Assembly (NCBI GenBank): GCA_020025425.1
Contig: JAHHSD010000003.1
Coordinates: forward strand, 1 to 64,000
DNA from: Oscillospiraceae bacterium
GTDB lineage: Bacteria > Bacillota > Clostridia > Oscillospirales > Oscillospiraceae
Direction: 5' to 3'
Length of the DNA: 64,000 nucleotides
Under the pieces are notes generated by a model. The model did no database searches. It was not told the DNA's origin and saw nothing but the letters and a program-made list of their open reading frames with translations. Both the position numbers and the translations under genes were made by a program. This document shows, one piece after another, positions 39,882-48,970 of this stretch (positions within the stretch are counted from its first letter, which is position 1; each line of letters starts with the position of its first letter).

Positions 39882-40670
39882 TTATGTTTGAATTTCCCTG
39901 GCGGACCGCTCTGCGTCCGACACATAGACCAGGGTACAGTCCTCCCCATCGGTCAGACGGACCCGGCTGGCCCGGCACAGCTCAAGGACCGCGATAAAGG
40001 TGGCTACGATCTCGGAACGGCTCCGGCTGCCCCGAAAGAGACTGCGGAACCGGGTCACACCCGCGTGCAGCAGTCTGCGCACGATCTCAGAGGCCTTCTC
40101 CTTCACCGGGTAGGGCTCCCGGCCTACAATGCCCTGAAAGGCGGAGACCGGCGGCGGCAGCTTGTAGTCCATACGGTCTAACACTGCCCCCATGGCCCGC
40201 CTGATATCCTCCGTATTGCAGGCATAGACCCGTTTTTGGTTTGACTGCAGGTTCTCAGCGGGCTTTGTGATATAGTTTCGGCTGTACTGATACCGCCGAT
40301 CCAGGTCCGGAACAACCGCCTTGATTTTCAGATAGCTCTCGCTGCGCTGATGGGCCTCCAGACTGGCGATCAGCTCCTCCATCTCGGACTTGGCCTCCTG
40401 GTCGTCCATGGAGAGGAGCATCCTTGTCTTGATATACATGAGATGGGAGGCCATGACCACAAAGTCGCTGGCCACCTCCAGATCCATGCTCTTTCTGGTG
40501 TCCATCCACTGGAGATACTGCTCCAGGATCAGGGAGATCTGAATATCCTTGATCTCCATTTTATTTTTACTCAGCAGATGGAGGATCAGATCCAGAGGTC
40601 CTACAAAGTCCTCCAAATTCTCTGTCCGGGCCCGGACAACTCCCTCCAAGTGGTAAATGGGACTGTCCAA
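39882..40670 (-). CDS. scpA: Segregation and condensation protein A
   Basis: 262 residues from a TTG start at 40670, chosen because AGGAGGAG lies seven bases upstream; the frame is open to 40754 but without a site and overlapping the next gene. The SMC-head binding region has FVGPLDLILHLLSKNKMEIK (about 20-39), then the DYxLVASHLMYIKTRMLL-like DFVVMASHLMYIKTRMLL segment. It bridges the SMC heads. The C-terminal winged helix is at about 200-262. Confidence 0.93.
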   Translation of the reverse strand: MDSPIYHLEGVVRARTENLEDFVGPLDLILHLLSKNKMEIKDIQISLILEQYLQWMDTRKSMDLEVASDFVVMASHLMYIKTRMLLSMDDQEAKSEMEELIASLEAHQRSESYLKIKAVVPDLDRRYQYSRNYITKPAENLQSNQKRVYACNTEDIRRAMGAVLDRMDYKLPPPVSAFQGIVGREPYPVKEKASEIVRRLLHAGVTRFRSLFRGSRSRSEIVATFIAVLELCRASRVRLTDGEDCTLVYVSDAERSAREIQT

Positions 40671-40702
40671 ACGCTTCTCCTCCTTCTCTGTCTGTATGGG
40701 GA

Positions 40703-41389
40703 TCAGAAGAAATAGTACTGGGGAATGGCAAAGGGGAAGCCGGTCAGACGGCACAGCAGCCGGGTCACCATCTCCATGGCCGCATTCAGCGGTCCGCCAA
40801 ACACACCAGACCAGGCCAGCAGGACCACCAGCACGATCACAAAGCGCTCATAGCGCAGAATGGTGCGGTAAATCCCATCAGGCAGAAGGGAGAAAAGCAC
40901 TTTGGAACCGTCCAGGGGCGGAATGGGAATCAGGTTGAACAGCCCCAGACCGATGCTCAGAATGGCCAGGTAGCAGAAAAACAGGATCACATAGGCTGCC
41001 GCCTTTCCATCGGGGCCAAAGTTGTACACAAGGGAGCAGATCCCAAGGGCAAGAAAGGCCAGCAGCAGGTTGGACACCGGTCCGGCCAGCGCCGTGATGG
41101 CCATATCCCGCTTGGGGTTTTTGAAGTTGCGCATATCCACGGGCACCGCCTTGGCCCAGCCTACCCGGACCACCAGCATCAGGAAAAGTCCCATGGGATC
41201 GATGTGGACCAGCGGGTTCAGCGACAGACGGCCGTTGAGCTTGGCGGTGGGGTCGCCCAGGCAGTAGGCGGTCACACCATGAGCCAGCTCATGGAAGGTG
41301 AGGCAGATCAGACTGCCCGCAGCCGCCATGAGAAGCATGACCATCTGGACCCAGTCCATGTGGTCGAGGAATGATTGAATCGTACCCAA
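40703..41389 (-). CDS. Site-2 protease family (M50) membrane metallopeptidase
   Basis: 228 residues. Zinc motif HELAHG in LTFHELAHGVTAYCLGD (about 25-41) and the second motif in NLIPIPPLDGSKVL (about 150-163) are clear. About five or six membrane segments. A small S2P of the rhomboid-like CBS-free type, commonly next to scpA in Firmicutes. The substrate is unknown. Confidence 0.92.
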   Translation of the reverse strand: MGTIQSFLDHMDWVQMVMLLMAAAGSLICLTFHELAHGVTAYCLGDPTAKLNGRLSLNPLVHIDPMGLFLMLVVRVGWAKAVPVDMRNFKNPKRDMAITALAGPVSNLLLAFLALGICSLVYNFGPDGKAAAYVILFFCYLAILSIGLGLFNLIPIPPLDGSKVLFSLLPDGIYRTILRYERFVIVLVVLLAWSGVFGGPLNAAMEMVTRLLCRLTGFPFAIPQYYFF

Positions 41390-41488
41390 ATGCGTCCTCC
41401 CTCTCCGAAAGTTAAAGCTCTATCCTTGAATTATACCAAGTTTTTCGGTTAATGACAACATAAATTCAAATTTCCCGGAGAAAATCGA

Positions 41489-41519
41489 AATCCCGCGCCG
41501 AATTTTTCAGCGCGGGATT
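41489..41519 (-). terminator. Terminator downstream of engB
   Basis: Perfect 10-bp stem AATCCCGCGC / GCGCGGGATT (41489-41498, 41510-41519) with an 11-base loop, 23 bases after the engB stop on the minus strand. A short U-rich stretch follows on both strands, so it can work in both directions. Confidence 0.75.
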
Positions 41520-41542
41520 TTCATTTATGCTCTGTCCGGGGC

Positions 41543-42136
41543 TCAGTCCTTCAGGCTGTCCAGAATATACTGGATCAGCTCCTGCTTTCCATCGCCTTTT
41601 TCGGCGGAAAACGGGATGACAGGGACCTCCTCCCCCAGCTCCAGCACCTCTCGGATGCACTGGAGGTTGGGTTCGATCTCCCGCTTTTTCAGCTTGTCAA
41701 GCTTGTTGGCCACCACAATGAAGGGGCGGCCCGCCGCCTTGTACCACTGGACCATGGTGCAGTCATCCGCGGTGGGCTTATGCCGGGAGTCCACGATCAT
41801 CACGCCCAGGGTCATCAGCTCAGGGTCGGCAAAGTAGCCCTCGATCAGTCTGCCCCAGCGGTCCCGCTCGGCCTTGGAGACCTTGGCATAGCCATATCCG
41901 GGCAGATCCACCAGGTAGAAGGCGTTGTCGATCTTGAAGTAGTTGATGTGTACGGTCTTGCCGGGCGCAGCGCCCACACGGGCAAAGTTCTTCCGATTCA
42001 GCAGACGGTTGATCACCGAGGACTTACCCACGTTGGAGCGGCCGGAGAAGGCCACCTGGGCCAGGCCGTCCCGGGGAAAATCCTTGGCGCCCACGGCAGA
42101 ACGGATAAATTCAGCATTTTGCAGGTTGATGGCCAT
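41543..42136 (-). CDS. engB: Ribosome biogenesis GTPase EngB (YsxC/YihA)
   Basis: 197 residues. G1 GRSNVGKSSVINRLL (about 32-46), G2 threonine in PGKTVHINYF, G3 DLPGYGYAKV (about 74-83), and G4 NKLDKLK (about 144-150). EngB helps assemble the 50S subunit. The lon-engB pair at this place is conserved in Firmicutes. The gene starts 11 bases after lon ends. Confidence 0.96.
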   Translation of the reverse strand: MAINLQNAEFIRSAVGAKDFPRDGLAQVAFSGRSNVGKSSVINRLLNRKNFARVGAAPGKTVHINYFKIDNAFYLVDLPGYGYAKVSKAERDRWGRLIEGYFADPELMTLGVMIVDSRHKPTADDCTMVQWYKAAGRPFIVVANKLDKLKKREIEPNLQCIREVLELGEEVPVIPFSAEKGDGKQELIQYILDSLKD

Positions 42137-42147
42137 AAGGTCCTCCT

Positions 42148-44565
42148 TTACTGCTTCAGCCGGGCGGTATTCCGGCTCTCCGGCATATTCAGGTCAGTCT
42201 CCGGCATAGACTGGCTCTCCGCCTTGGGTGTGATGGGCGGCAGCGCCTCAGCCAGCACCTGGTCCACATGCTCAGCCAGCACAAAGTGCAGGCTGGCCCG
42301 CACCGTCTGGTCGATCTCCTCCAGGTCCCTCTCGTTCTCGGAGGGAATGATCACCGTCTTGATCCCGCTGCGCTTGGCCGCCATGGTCTTTTCCCGCAGG
42401 CCGCCGATGGGCAGCACACGGCCCCGCAGGGACACCTCGCCCGTCATAGCGATGCCCGCCCGGACGGGCAGCCCGGTGAGGGCGGAGACGATAGCGGTGG
42501 TGATGGCCACACCGGCAGAGGGTCCGTCCTTGGGAACAGCCCCCTCCGGGAAGTGGACGTGAATATCCTTCTCCTTGTAGAAATCTGTCTCAATCCCCAG
42601 CTGGGCGGCCCGGCTGCGGATGTAGCTCAGGGCCGCCTGGGCGGACTCCTTCATCACATCACCCAGGTTGCCGGTCAGCACGATCTTGCCCGTTCCGGGG
42701 ACCACGTTGACCTCCACCTCCAGCAGCTCTCCGCCCACGGAGGTCCAGGCCAGGCCGTTGACCACGCCCACACGCTCCTTCAGCGCATCCCGCTCCGGAT
42801 AGTAGTGCGGCACGCCGGCCAGCTCCTTCAAATCACTGGGCTCAGCCTTTACACAAGTGGTTTCACCTGACACAATTTTCATAGCCGCCTTGCGGCAGAT
42901 ACCGGCCAATTTACGCTCCAGCACCCGGACACCCGACTCCTTGGTGTATCCGGTGATGAGGGCGCGGATGGTATCGTCGGAGACCTTCAGCTGGCGTCGG
43001 TTCAGGCCGTGGCGCTTCATCTCCTTGGGCAGCAGATGCTTCTTGGCGATCTGCAGCTTCTCCTCGTCGGTGTAGCTGGGCAGCTCGATGACTTCCATCC
43101 GGTCCAGCAGCGGTCTGGGGATGGTGCTGGTGGTATTGGCGGTGGTGATGAACATGACATCGGACAGGTCAAAGGGCAGCTCCAGGAAATGGTCCCGGAA
43201 GGTGCTGTTCTGCTCGGCGTCCAGCACCTCCAGCAGTGCGGCCGACGGGTCGCCCCGGTGGTCGCTGCCCAGCTTATCGATCTCGTCCAGCAGCATCAGG
43301 GGGTTGCTGCTCCCCGCCTGGTTGATAGCCGCAATGATGCGGCCGGGCATGGCACCCACATAGGTCTTGCGGTGGCCGCGGATTTCGGCCTCGTCACTGA
43401 CGCCGCCCAGGGAGATGCGGGCCAGCTTGCGGTTCAGCGCACCGGCCACCGACATGGCAATGGAGGTCTTGCCCACACCGGGCGGGCCCACCAGGCAGAT
43501 CACCTGCCCCTTCAGATCAGGCGCCAGCTGCTTGACCGCCAGAAACTCCAGGATGCGCTCCTTGACCTTCTCCAGGCCGAAGTGGTCCCGATCCAGCGCC
43601 TTCCGGGCGGTCTCCACATTGATGTGCTCCTTGGTCTTTTTGCTCCAGGGGAGCTCCAGGCACACATCCAGATAGTTGCGCAGCACCGCCGCCTCAGCAG
43701 AGCTGTACCCCTGCTTGGCCAGTCGGTCCAGCTCCTTCTCCAGCTTCTTCCGGACCTCCTCGGGCAGCTTGGCCTTGGCGATCTGCTCCCGGTACTCCAT
43801 GATCTCGGTGTCCTCGTTGCCCTCGCCCAGCTCGCTCTGGATAGCCTTCATCTGCTCGCGCAGGTAGTAGTCCCGCTGGTTTTCCGACATCTGCTCCTTT
43901 GCCCGGTTCTGGATCTCCATATCCAGGGCCATGATCTCCACTTCCCTGGTGAGCAGACGGTACATCCGCTCCAGACGGCGCACCGGACGCAGCTCCTCCA
44001 GCACGGCCTGCTTGTCCCGATTGCGCATGGCAATATTCTGGGCGATGTAGTCGGCAATATAGCCGGGGTCCTCGCTGGCAAGCACATTGATGATCAGATC
44101 GGGAGAAAGCTTGGGGGCCAATTCAGCGTACTGCTGGAACATCTCGTATGTACTGCGGATCAAGGCCTCGGTTTTGGGGGAAACACGGACGCTCTTTTCC
44201 TCCGGGATCTCCTCCACCCGAGCCTCCAGATAGGACTCCGTCTTGGTCAGGGCGAGCAGCCGGGCACGGGTCACCCCCTCCACCATCACCCGGACATTGT
44301 CGCCGGGCATGCGCAGCAGCTGCCGCACATTGGAGATGGTACCAATGGTGTAGAGGTCCTCCTGCCCCGGTTCATCCACTGTGATGTCCTTCTGGGCTAC
44401 CAGGAAAACCGGCTTTCCAGAAGCCATAGCCTCCTCCAGCGCCTTGATTGAGGTCTCCCGACCCACATCAAAGTGGATCAGCACATTGGGGAAGATGGTC
44501 AGACCACGCAGCGCGATGGCAGGCAGCACAGTGGTCTCTTGTAATACGATTTCCTTTTCTTCCAT
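42148..44565 (-). CDS. lon: ATP-dependent protease La (Lon)
   Basis: 805 residues. N-terminal substrate domain, AAA+ domain with Walker A CLVGPPGVGKTSIAMSVAGA (about 353-372) and Walker B LMLLDEIDKLGSD. The catalytic dyad is Ser in PKDGPSAGVA (about 677) and Lys in LREKTMAAKR (about 720). Lon degrades damaged and regulatory proteins. A terminator separates it from clpX, so either read-through or a promoter inside clpX drives it. Confidence 0.97.
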   Translation of the reverse strand: MEEKEIVLQETTVLPAIALRGLTIFPNVLIHFDVGRETSIKALEEAMASGKPVFLVAQKDITVDEPGQEDLYTIGTISNVRQLLRMPGDNVRVMVEGVTRARLLALTKTESYLEARVEEIPEEKSVRVSPKTEALIRSTYEMFQQYAELAPKLSPDLIINVLASEDPGYIADYIAQNIAMRNRDKQAVLEELRPVRRLERMYRLLTREVEIMALDMEIQNRAKEQMSENQRDYYLREQMKAIQSELGEGNEDTEIMEYREQIAKAKLPEEVRKKLEKELDRLAKQGYSSAEAAVLRNYLDVCLELPWSKKTKEHINVETARKALDRDHFGLEKVKERILEFLAVKQLAPDLKGQVICLVGPPGVGKTSIAMSVAGALNRKLARISLGGVSDEAEIRGHRKTYVGAMPGRIIAAINQAGSSNPLMLLDEIDKLGSDHRGDPSAALLEVLDAEQNSTFRDHFLELPFDLSDVMFITTANTTSTIPRPLLDRMEVIELPSYTDEEKLQIAKKHLLPKEMKRHGLNRRQLKVSDDTIRALITGYTKESGVRVLERKLAGICRKAAMKIVSGETTCVKAEPSDLKELAGVPHYYPERDALKERVGVVNGLAWTSVGGELLEVEVNVVPGTGKIVLTGNLGDVMKESAQAALSYIRSRAAQLGIETDFYKEKDIHVHFPEGAVPKDGPSAGVAITTAIVSALTGLPVRAGIAMTGEVSLRGRVLPIGGLREKTMAAKRSGIKTVIIPSENERDLEEIDQTVRASLHFVLAEHVDQVLAEALPPITPKAESQSMPETDLNMPESRNTARLKQ

Positions 44566-44595
44566 AAGGGTTCACTTCCTCTCGGGTAGAAAAAC

Positions 44596-44629
44596 GCCCC
44601 GCAGCCCGCTTACAGTGGGCCAGCGGGAC
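44596..44629 (-). terminator. Terminator between clpX and lon
   Basis: On the minus strand a GC-rich hairpin (GTCCCGCTGGCCCAC paired with GCGGGCTGCGGGGC, with a few mismatches) ends in GTTTTTC. It lies directly upstream of lon. Confidence 0.65.
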
Positions 44630-44648
44630 ATTTTAAGATAACAGCGGT

Positions 44649-45959
44649 TCAGCCGATGCTGCTGCTGGGACGTTTCCCCTCTTCACGCAGGGAGGCCTTT
44701 CCCAGACGGGGGCGCTGCGTGCGGCTGGGATTGTGCTCCAGCTCGGGCTGTGCCTTATCCGTAATGCACTCAGGTGTGATTGTAACGCGGACGATGGTGG
44801 GATCAGTGGGGATATCGTACATGATCTGCGTCATGACTTCCTCCAGTACAGCCCGCAGTCCGCGGGCGCCGATCCCGCGCTCCACAGCCAGGTTCGCCAC
44901 AGCCTCCAGGGCCTCGTGGGTGAATTCCAGCTCCACCTCATCGTACTCCAGCAGCTTCTGATACTGCTTGACCAGAGCATTCTTGGGCTCGGTCAGGATC
45001 TTGACCATCTGGGCCTTATCCAGAGACTCCAGAGTGGTGATCAGGGGCATACGGCCCACCAGCTCGGGGATGATGCCGAATTTCAGCAGATCCTGGGGCT
45101 GGATGTTCTGGAGCAGCTCTCCCACGTTGCGCTCCTTCTTGCTCTGCACCTCAGCACCAAAGCCCATGCTGCGCTTATCCAGGCGGCTCTCAATGATCTT
45201 GTCAATGCCGTCAAAGGCGCCGCCGCAGATGAAGAGGATGTTCTTGGTGTTGATCTGGATAAACTCCTGGTGGGGGTGCTTGCGTCCGCCCTGGGGCGGG
45301 ACGTTGGCCACGGTACCCTCCAGCAGCTTCAGGAGGGCCTGCTGCACACCCTCGCCGGAAACGTCGCGGGTGATCGAGGTGTTCTCGCTCTTACGGGCGA
45401 TCTTATCCATCTCGTCGATATAGATGATGCCCCGCTCAGCCAGCTCAATATCGTAGTCGGCAGCCTGGACCAGACGCAGCAGGATATTCTCCACGTCGTC
45501 GCCCACATAGCCGGCCTCGGTCAGGGTGGTGGCGTCAGCAATGGCAAAGGGCACCTTCAGAATGCGGGCCAGGGTCTGGGCAAACAGGGTCTTGCCGCAG
45601 CCGGTGGGGCCCATGAGCAGGATGTTGCTCTTCTGGAGCTCCACATCGTCCCCGCCGCCAAAGTAGATCCGCTTGTAGTGGTTATAAACCGCCACAGACA
45701 GGGCCACCTTGGCTGCCTGCTGGCCAATGATATACTGGTCCAGCACCTGATGAATCTCGTGGGGTGTGGGGATCTCGTCGGGGATCTCAGCGGTGTAGCC
45801 ATCCTGGACAGGCGCGTCGTCACCAAGGATGCCCATGCACAGCTGTACACACTCATTGCAGATGTACGCACCGGGACCGGCGATCAGACGATCGACCTGG
45901 TCCTGGTGCTTCCCGCAAAAGGAGCAGCGAATGGATTTATTCTCATCATTTCTTGCCAT
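44649..45959 (-). CDS. clpX: ATP-dependent Clp protease ATP-binding subunit ClpX
   Basis: 436 residues. N-terminal zinc finger CSFCGKHQDQVDRLIAGPGA with a second Cys pair, CNECVQLC (about 12-41). Walker A LLMGPTGCGKTLFAQTL (about 110-126) and Walker B IIYIDEMDKIAR follow; the IGF loop that docks on ClpP is near GRMPLITTL and upstream MGFGA. Unfoldase for ClpP. Lies between clpP and lon. The C-terminus has a short basic/Ser-rich extension (ASLREEGKRPSSSIG). Confidence 0.97.
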   Translation of the reverse strand: MARNDENKSIRCSFCGKHQDQVDRLIAGPGAYICNECVQLCMGILGDDAPVQDGYTAEIPDEIPTPHEIHQVLDQYIIGQQAAKVALSVAVYNHYKRIYFGGGDDVELQKSNILLMGPTGCGKTLFAQTLARILKVPFAIADATTLTEAGYVGDDVENILLRLVQAADYDIELAERGIIYIDEMDKIARKSENTSITRDVSGEGVQQALLKLLEGTVANVPPQGGRKHPHQEFIQINTKNILFICGGAFDGIDKIIESRLDKRSMGFGAEVQSKKERNVGELLQNIQPQDLLKFGIIPELVGRMPLITTLESLDKAQMVKILTEPKNALVKQYQKLLEYDEVELEFTHEALEAVANLAVERGIGARGLRAVLEEVMTQIMYDIPTDPTIVRVTITPECITDKAQPELEHNPSRTQRPRLGKASLREEGKRPSSSIG

Positions 45960-46024
45960 AAATGTTCTTTACCTCAGCTTTTCAGACTTGTTCGGTCCCA
46001 GCCGGAGGTCATACCCCGAGAGGC

Positions 46025-46606
46025 TCAGCGCTTCTCGATGACCTTGTCGATCAGACCGTACTCCATAGCCTCCTGCGCAGACATAAAGTTGTCACGCTCG
46101 CAGGCGGCGGTGACCTCTTCCACGGAACGTCCGGTGTTGTCGGCCATGATTCTGTTCATCCGCTTCTTGATGACCTCCAGACGCTTCAGGTGGATGGCCA
46201 TATCAGTGATCTGTCCCTGAGTCCCGGCGGAGGGCTGATGAATCATGATCTCGGCGTTGGGCAGGGCCAGACGCTTACCCTTGGTACCGGAGGAGAGCAG
46301 GAAGGCGCCCATGGAGGCGGCCATGCCGATGCAGATGGTGGACACGTCGCACTTGATATACTGCATGGTGTCGTAAATCGCCATACCGGCCGTGACAGAG
46401 CCGCCGGGGCTGTTGATGTAGAACTGAATGTCCTTGTCGGGATCCTGAGCCTCCAGGTACAGCAGCTGGGCCACCACCAGAGAGGCGGTGGTGTCGTTGA
46501 CCTCCTCGGACAGGAAAATGATCCGGTCGTTCAGCAGTCGGGAAAAGATGTCATAGGAGCGCTCGCCGCGGTTGGTCTGCTCCACTACATAAGGAACTAA
46601 GCTCAT
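46025..46606 (-). CDS. clpP: ATP-dependent Clp protease proteolytic subunit
   Basis: 193 residues from the ATG at 46606 (AAAGGAG upstream; an open frame to 46711 has no site). GERSYDIFSRLLNDRIIFL (about 14-32), CIGMAASMGAFLLSSG with the catalytic Ser (about 98), and MIHQPSAGTQGQ with the catalytic His (about 123). The Asp is near IMADNTGRSVEEV. Self-compartmentalised serine protease working with ClpX. The gene precedes clpX in an operon with tig. Confidence 0.97.
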   Translation of the reverse strand: MSLVPYVVEQTNRGERSYDIFSRLLNDRIIFLSEEVNDTTASLVVAQLLYLEAQDPDKDIQFYINSPGGSVTAGMAIYDTMQYIKCDVSTICIGMAASMGAFLLSSGTKGKRLALPNAEIMIHQPSAGTQGQITDMAIHLKRLEVIKKRMNRIMADNTGRSVEEVTAACERDNFMSAQEAMEYGLIDKVIEKR

Positions 46607-46722
46607 AGATAAATCTCCTTTGATCTGGCAGTGATACCAAACAGTATGCCCACACTGCTGCGGGCAATACTGCATAAAGAGGAAAAATTTCCCCACCAAG
46701 GTTGCCCCCATATAGATTCGCG

Positions 46723-46748
46723 CCCGGGGCGGACGGTGCCGCCCCGGG
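46723..46748 (-). other. Strong GC stem-loop after tig
   Basis: A perfect 10-bp arm pair CCCGGGGCGG / CCGCCCCGGG (46723-46732, 46739-46748) with a 6-base loop, 11 bases downstream of the tig stop. No U-tract follows, so read-through into clpP is likely and the hairpin may stabilise the tig mRNA. Confidence 0.6.
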
Positions 46749-46758
46749 ACAGGATCAA

Positions 46759-48153
46759 TTACTCAGCCTTGGGCTCCTCGGTCTCTTCGGTCTTCTTCTT
46801 GCGAGTACGCTTGGGCTTCTCAGCAGGGGCCTCATCGGTGGTCTCCTCAGCGGCCTTCTTCTTGCGGGTGGTCTTCTTGGGCGCACCCACCTTGGCCTCG
46901 CTCATCACCAGCTCGGAGGCCTTTCTCAGGCGCATCTCCTTCTTCAGCTCGGCGGCGGGAACGGCGGCCTTCACCTGGTCCAGCTCCATCTTGTACTCTT
47001 CAGCGATCTTCTTCAGCTCGGCCTCCACCTCGTCGTCGGTGACCTCGAACTTCTCGGCGTCGGCAATGGCGGTCATGGCCAGCTCCACCTCGACCTGGCG
47101 CTTGGCGGTGGGACGGGCAGACTCACGCAGGGCCTGGGGGTTACCGCCCATCATGTTCACATAGTCCTCAACGCTGATGCCCTGAGCCTGCAGACGCATG
47201 GCAAAGTCGTCCATCAGCTTGTCCAGCTGGACCTCGATCATGCCGTTGGGGATCTCGACCTCCATGTTCTCGATCAGCTGATCGATAATGGCATTCTCAT
47301 ACTTGGACTCGGCGTCGCCCTTGCGGCGCTCCAGCAGCTTGTCGCCCAGGCTCTTCTTCAGCTCGGCCAGAGTCTCGAACTCGGACACGTCCTTGGCAAA
47401 CTCGTCGTCCAGAGCGGGGACCTGGGACTCCTTGACCTCGTTGACCTTGACCTTGAACACAACAGCCTTGCCGGCCAGGTCAGCGTGATAATCCTCGGGG
47501 AAGGTGATGTTCAGCTCCTTCTCATCGCCGGCCTTCAGGCCGATCAGCTGATCCTCGAAGCCGGGGACGAAGGAACCGGAGCCGATCTCCAGGCTGTAAT
47601 TCTCGCCCTTACCGCCCTCGAAGGGAGTGCCGTTGTCAAAGCCCTCAAAGTCGATGACAGCGGTATCGCCCAGCTTGATCTCGCGATCCACGCTGAGCAT
47701 GCGGGTAGCGCGGGCGACCAGGGGCTGCATCTCGTTGTCGATGTCCTCGTCGGAGACGGTGGGTTCCTCCTTCTCGGCGGTCAGACCCTTGTACTTGCCC
47801 ATCTTGACCTCGGGACGGACGGAAACCAGAGCCTTGAAGGTGAAGCCGTCCTTGCCGGCCTCCTCGATCTCGACCTGGGGATAACCCACGTCATCCAGAC
47901 CCTGCTCCTTCACGGCCTCAGCATAGGCGCCGGGATACACGGCGTTGATGGCCTCCTCATAAAACACACCGGAACCATACATGCCCTCGATGATCTTGCG
48001 GGGGGCCTTGCCCTTCCGGAAGCCGGGGACGGCGATGCTGGAGCGGTTCTTGAGATAAGCTTTCTGAACAGCGGCCTCGAACTCCTGGGCATCCACCTGG
48101 ATGGTCAGTTCGACGGTGCTCTTTTCTTTCTTTTCAACGTTGGTGACCTTCAT
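46759..48153 (-). CDS. tig: Trigger factor chaperone with a long Lys/Glu/Thr-rich C-terminal tail
   Basis: 464 residues from the ATG at 48153 (GGAGGA upstream). The ribosome-binding signature is GFRKGKAPRKIIEGMYG (about 43-59), and the PPIase domain contains GDTAVIDFEGFDNGTPFEGG (about 155-174). The C-terminal chaperone domain follows. The last 45 or so residues are charged, with KKTTRKKK- and RTRKKKTEE-type repeats; most trigger factors end earlier. It prevents misfolding at the exit tunnel. The gene heads the tig-clpP-clpX run. Confidence 0.95.
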   Translation of the reverse strand: MKVTNVEKKEKSTVELTIQVDAQEFEAAVQKAYLKNRSSIAVPGFRKGKAPRKIIEGMYGSGVFYEEAINAVYPGAYAEAVKEQGLDDVGYPQVEIEEAGKDGFTFKALVSVRPEVKMGKYKGLTAEKEEPTVSDEDIDNEMQPLVARATRMLSVDREIKLGDTAVIDFEGFDNGTPFEGGKGENYSLEIGSGSFVPGFEDQLIGLKAGDEKELNITFPEDYHADLAGKAVVFKVKVNEVKESQVPALDDEFAKDVSEFETLAELKKSLGDKLLERRKGDAESKYENAIIDQLIENMEVEIPNGMIEVQLDKLMDDFAMRLQAQGISVEDYVNMMGGNPQALRESARPTAKRQVEVELAMTAIADAEKFEVTDDEVEAELKKIAEEYKMELDQVKAAVPAAELKKEMRLRKASELVMSEAKVGAPKKTTRKKKAAEETTDEAPAEKPKRTRKKKTEETEEPKAE

Positions 48154-48279
48154 GTAATACTTCCTCCTGTCGGCGCGCCGGGCCGATCTGATGCGGCTCA
48201 CACACGTGCCTTTATACTTGCATTGTTGTATTGTAGCAGATATTATCCCGTTTGACCAGAGATATTTTTTATTTTTTCG

Positions 48280-48966
48280 TCAATCCAGGATTTTTCTTGG
48301 CTGGAACCGGAGATAGTCGGCGGAGATGAGCTGATAATCCACTCCGTTCTGCACGCCGCAGACCGCCAGGCGGTGGCTCCCCCCGTGGAGGTGGCCGTAG
48401 AAGCATCGCTTCACGCCGTACTGCTCCAGCAGGTCGATGATCTCCTGGCAGCGGTATCCCTGGTACAGGGGCGGATAGTGGAGAAATCCGATCTTTTCCC
48501 GCTCCCCCGCCGCCTTCAGCGAGGCCTCCAGCCGGATCAGCTCCCGGTTGAAGATCTTGGCGCTGTGCTCACCCCGGTCCTCCTCATAAAACCAGCCCCG
48601 TGTGCCGCACAGGGCGATCTCTCCATAAAAACAGCAGTTATTATGGAGGATGGTCAGGTTTTGAAAGTCGTTCTCCCGGAAAAACTTCTCCATCTTGGAC
48701 ACCGTATTCCACCAGTAGTCGTGGTTGCCCTTGAGCAGGACCTTCTGTCCGGGCAGCGCATTGAGGAAGGCGAAGTCCTCCCGCGCCTCCTCCAGGCTCA
48801 TTCCCCAGGACAGATCGCCGCACAGCACCACGGTATCCTCCGGGTTCACAACGGAAAAGCCGTCCCGCAGCTTCTCCACATAGCCGGTCCAGCCGCCGCC
48901 GAACACGTCCATGGGCTTATCTGAGGACAGGGACAGGTGGGTATCTCCAATGGCGTATAGGGCCAT
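48280..48966 (-). CDS. Metallophosphoesterase
   Basis: 228 residues from the ATG at 48966. The motifs DTH (in IGDTHLSLS), GDLSWG (about 47-52) and GNHDYW (about 78-83), then FLHYPPLY and GHLHGGSHR near the end, are the calcineurin-like metal-binding set. Substrate unknown. The start lies five bases after thrC ends, so both genes may be cotranscribed. Confidence 0.92.
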   Translation of the reverse strand: MALYAIGDTHLSLSSDKPMDVFGGGWTGYVEKLRDGFSVVNPEDTVVLCGDLSWGMSLEEAREDFAFLNALPGQKVLLKGNHDYWWNTVSKMEKFFRENDFQNLTILHNNCCFYGEIALCGTRGWFYEEDRGEHSAKIFNRELIRLEASLKAAGEREKIGFLHYPPLYQGYRCQEIIDLLEQYGVKRCFYGHLHGGSHRLAVCGVQNGVDYQLISADYLRFQPRKILD

Positions 48967-48970
48967 CAGC

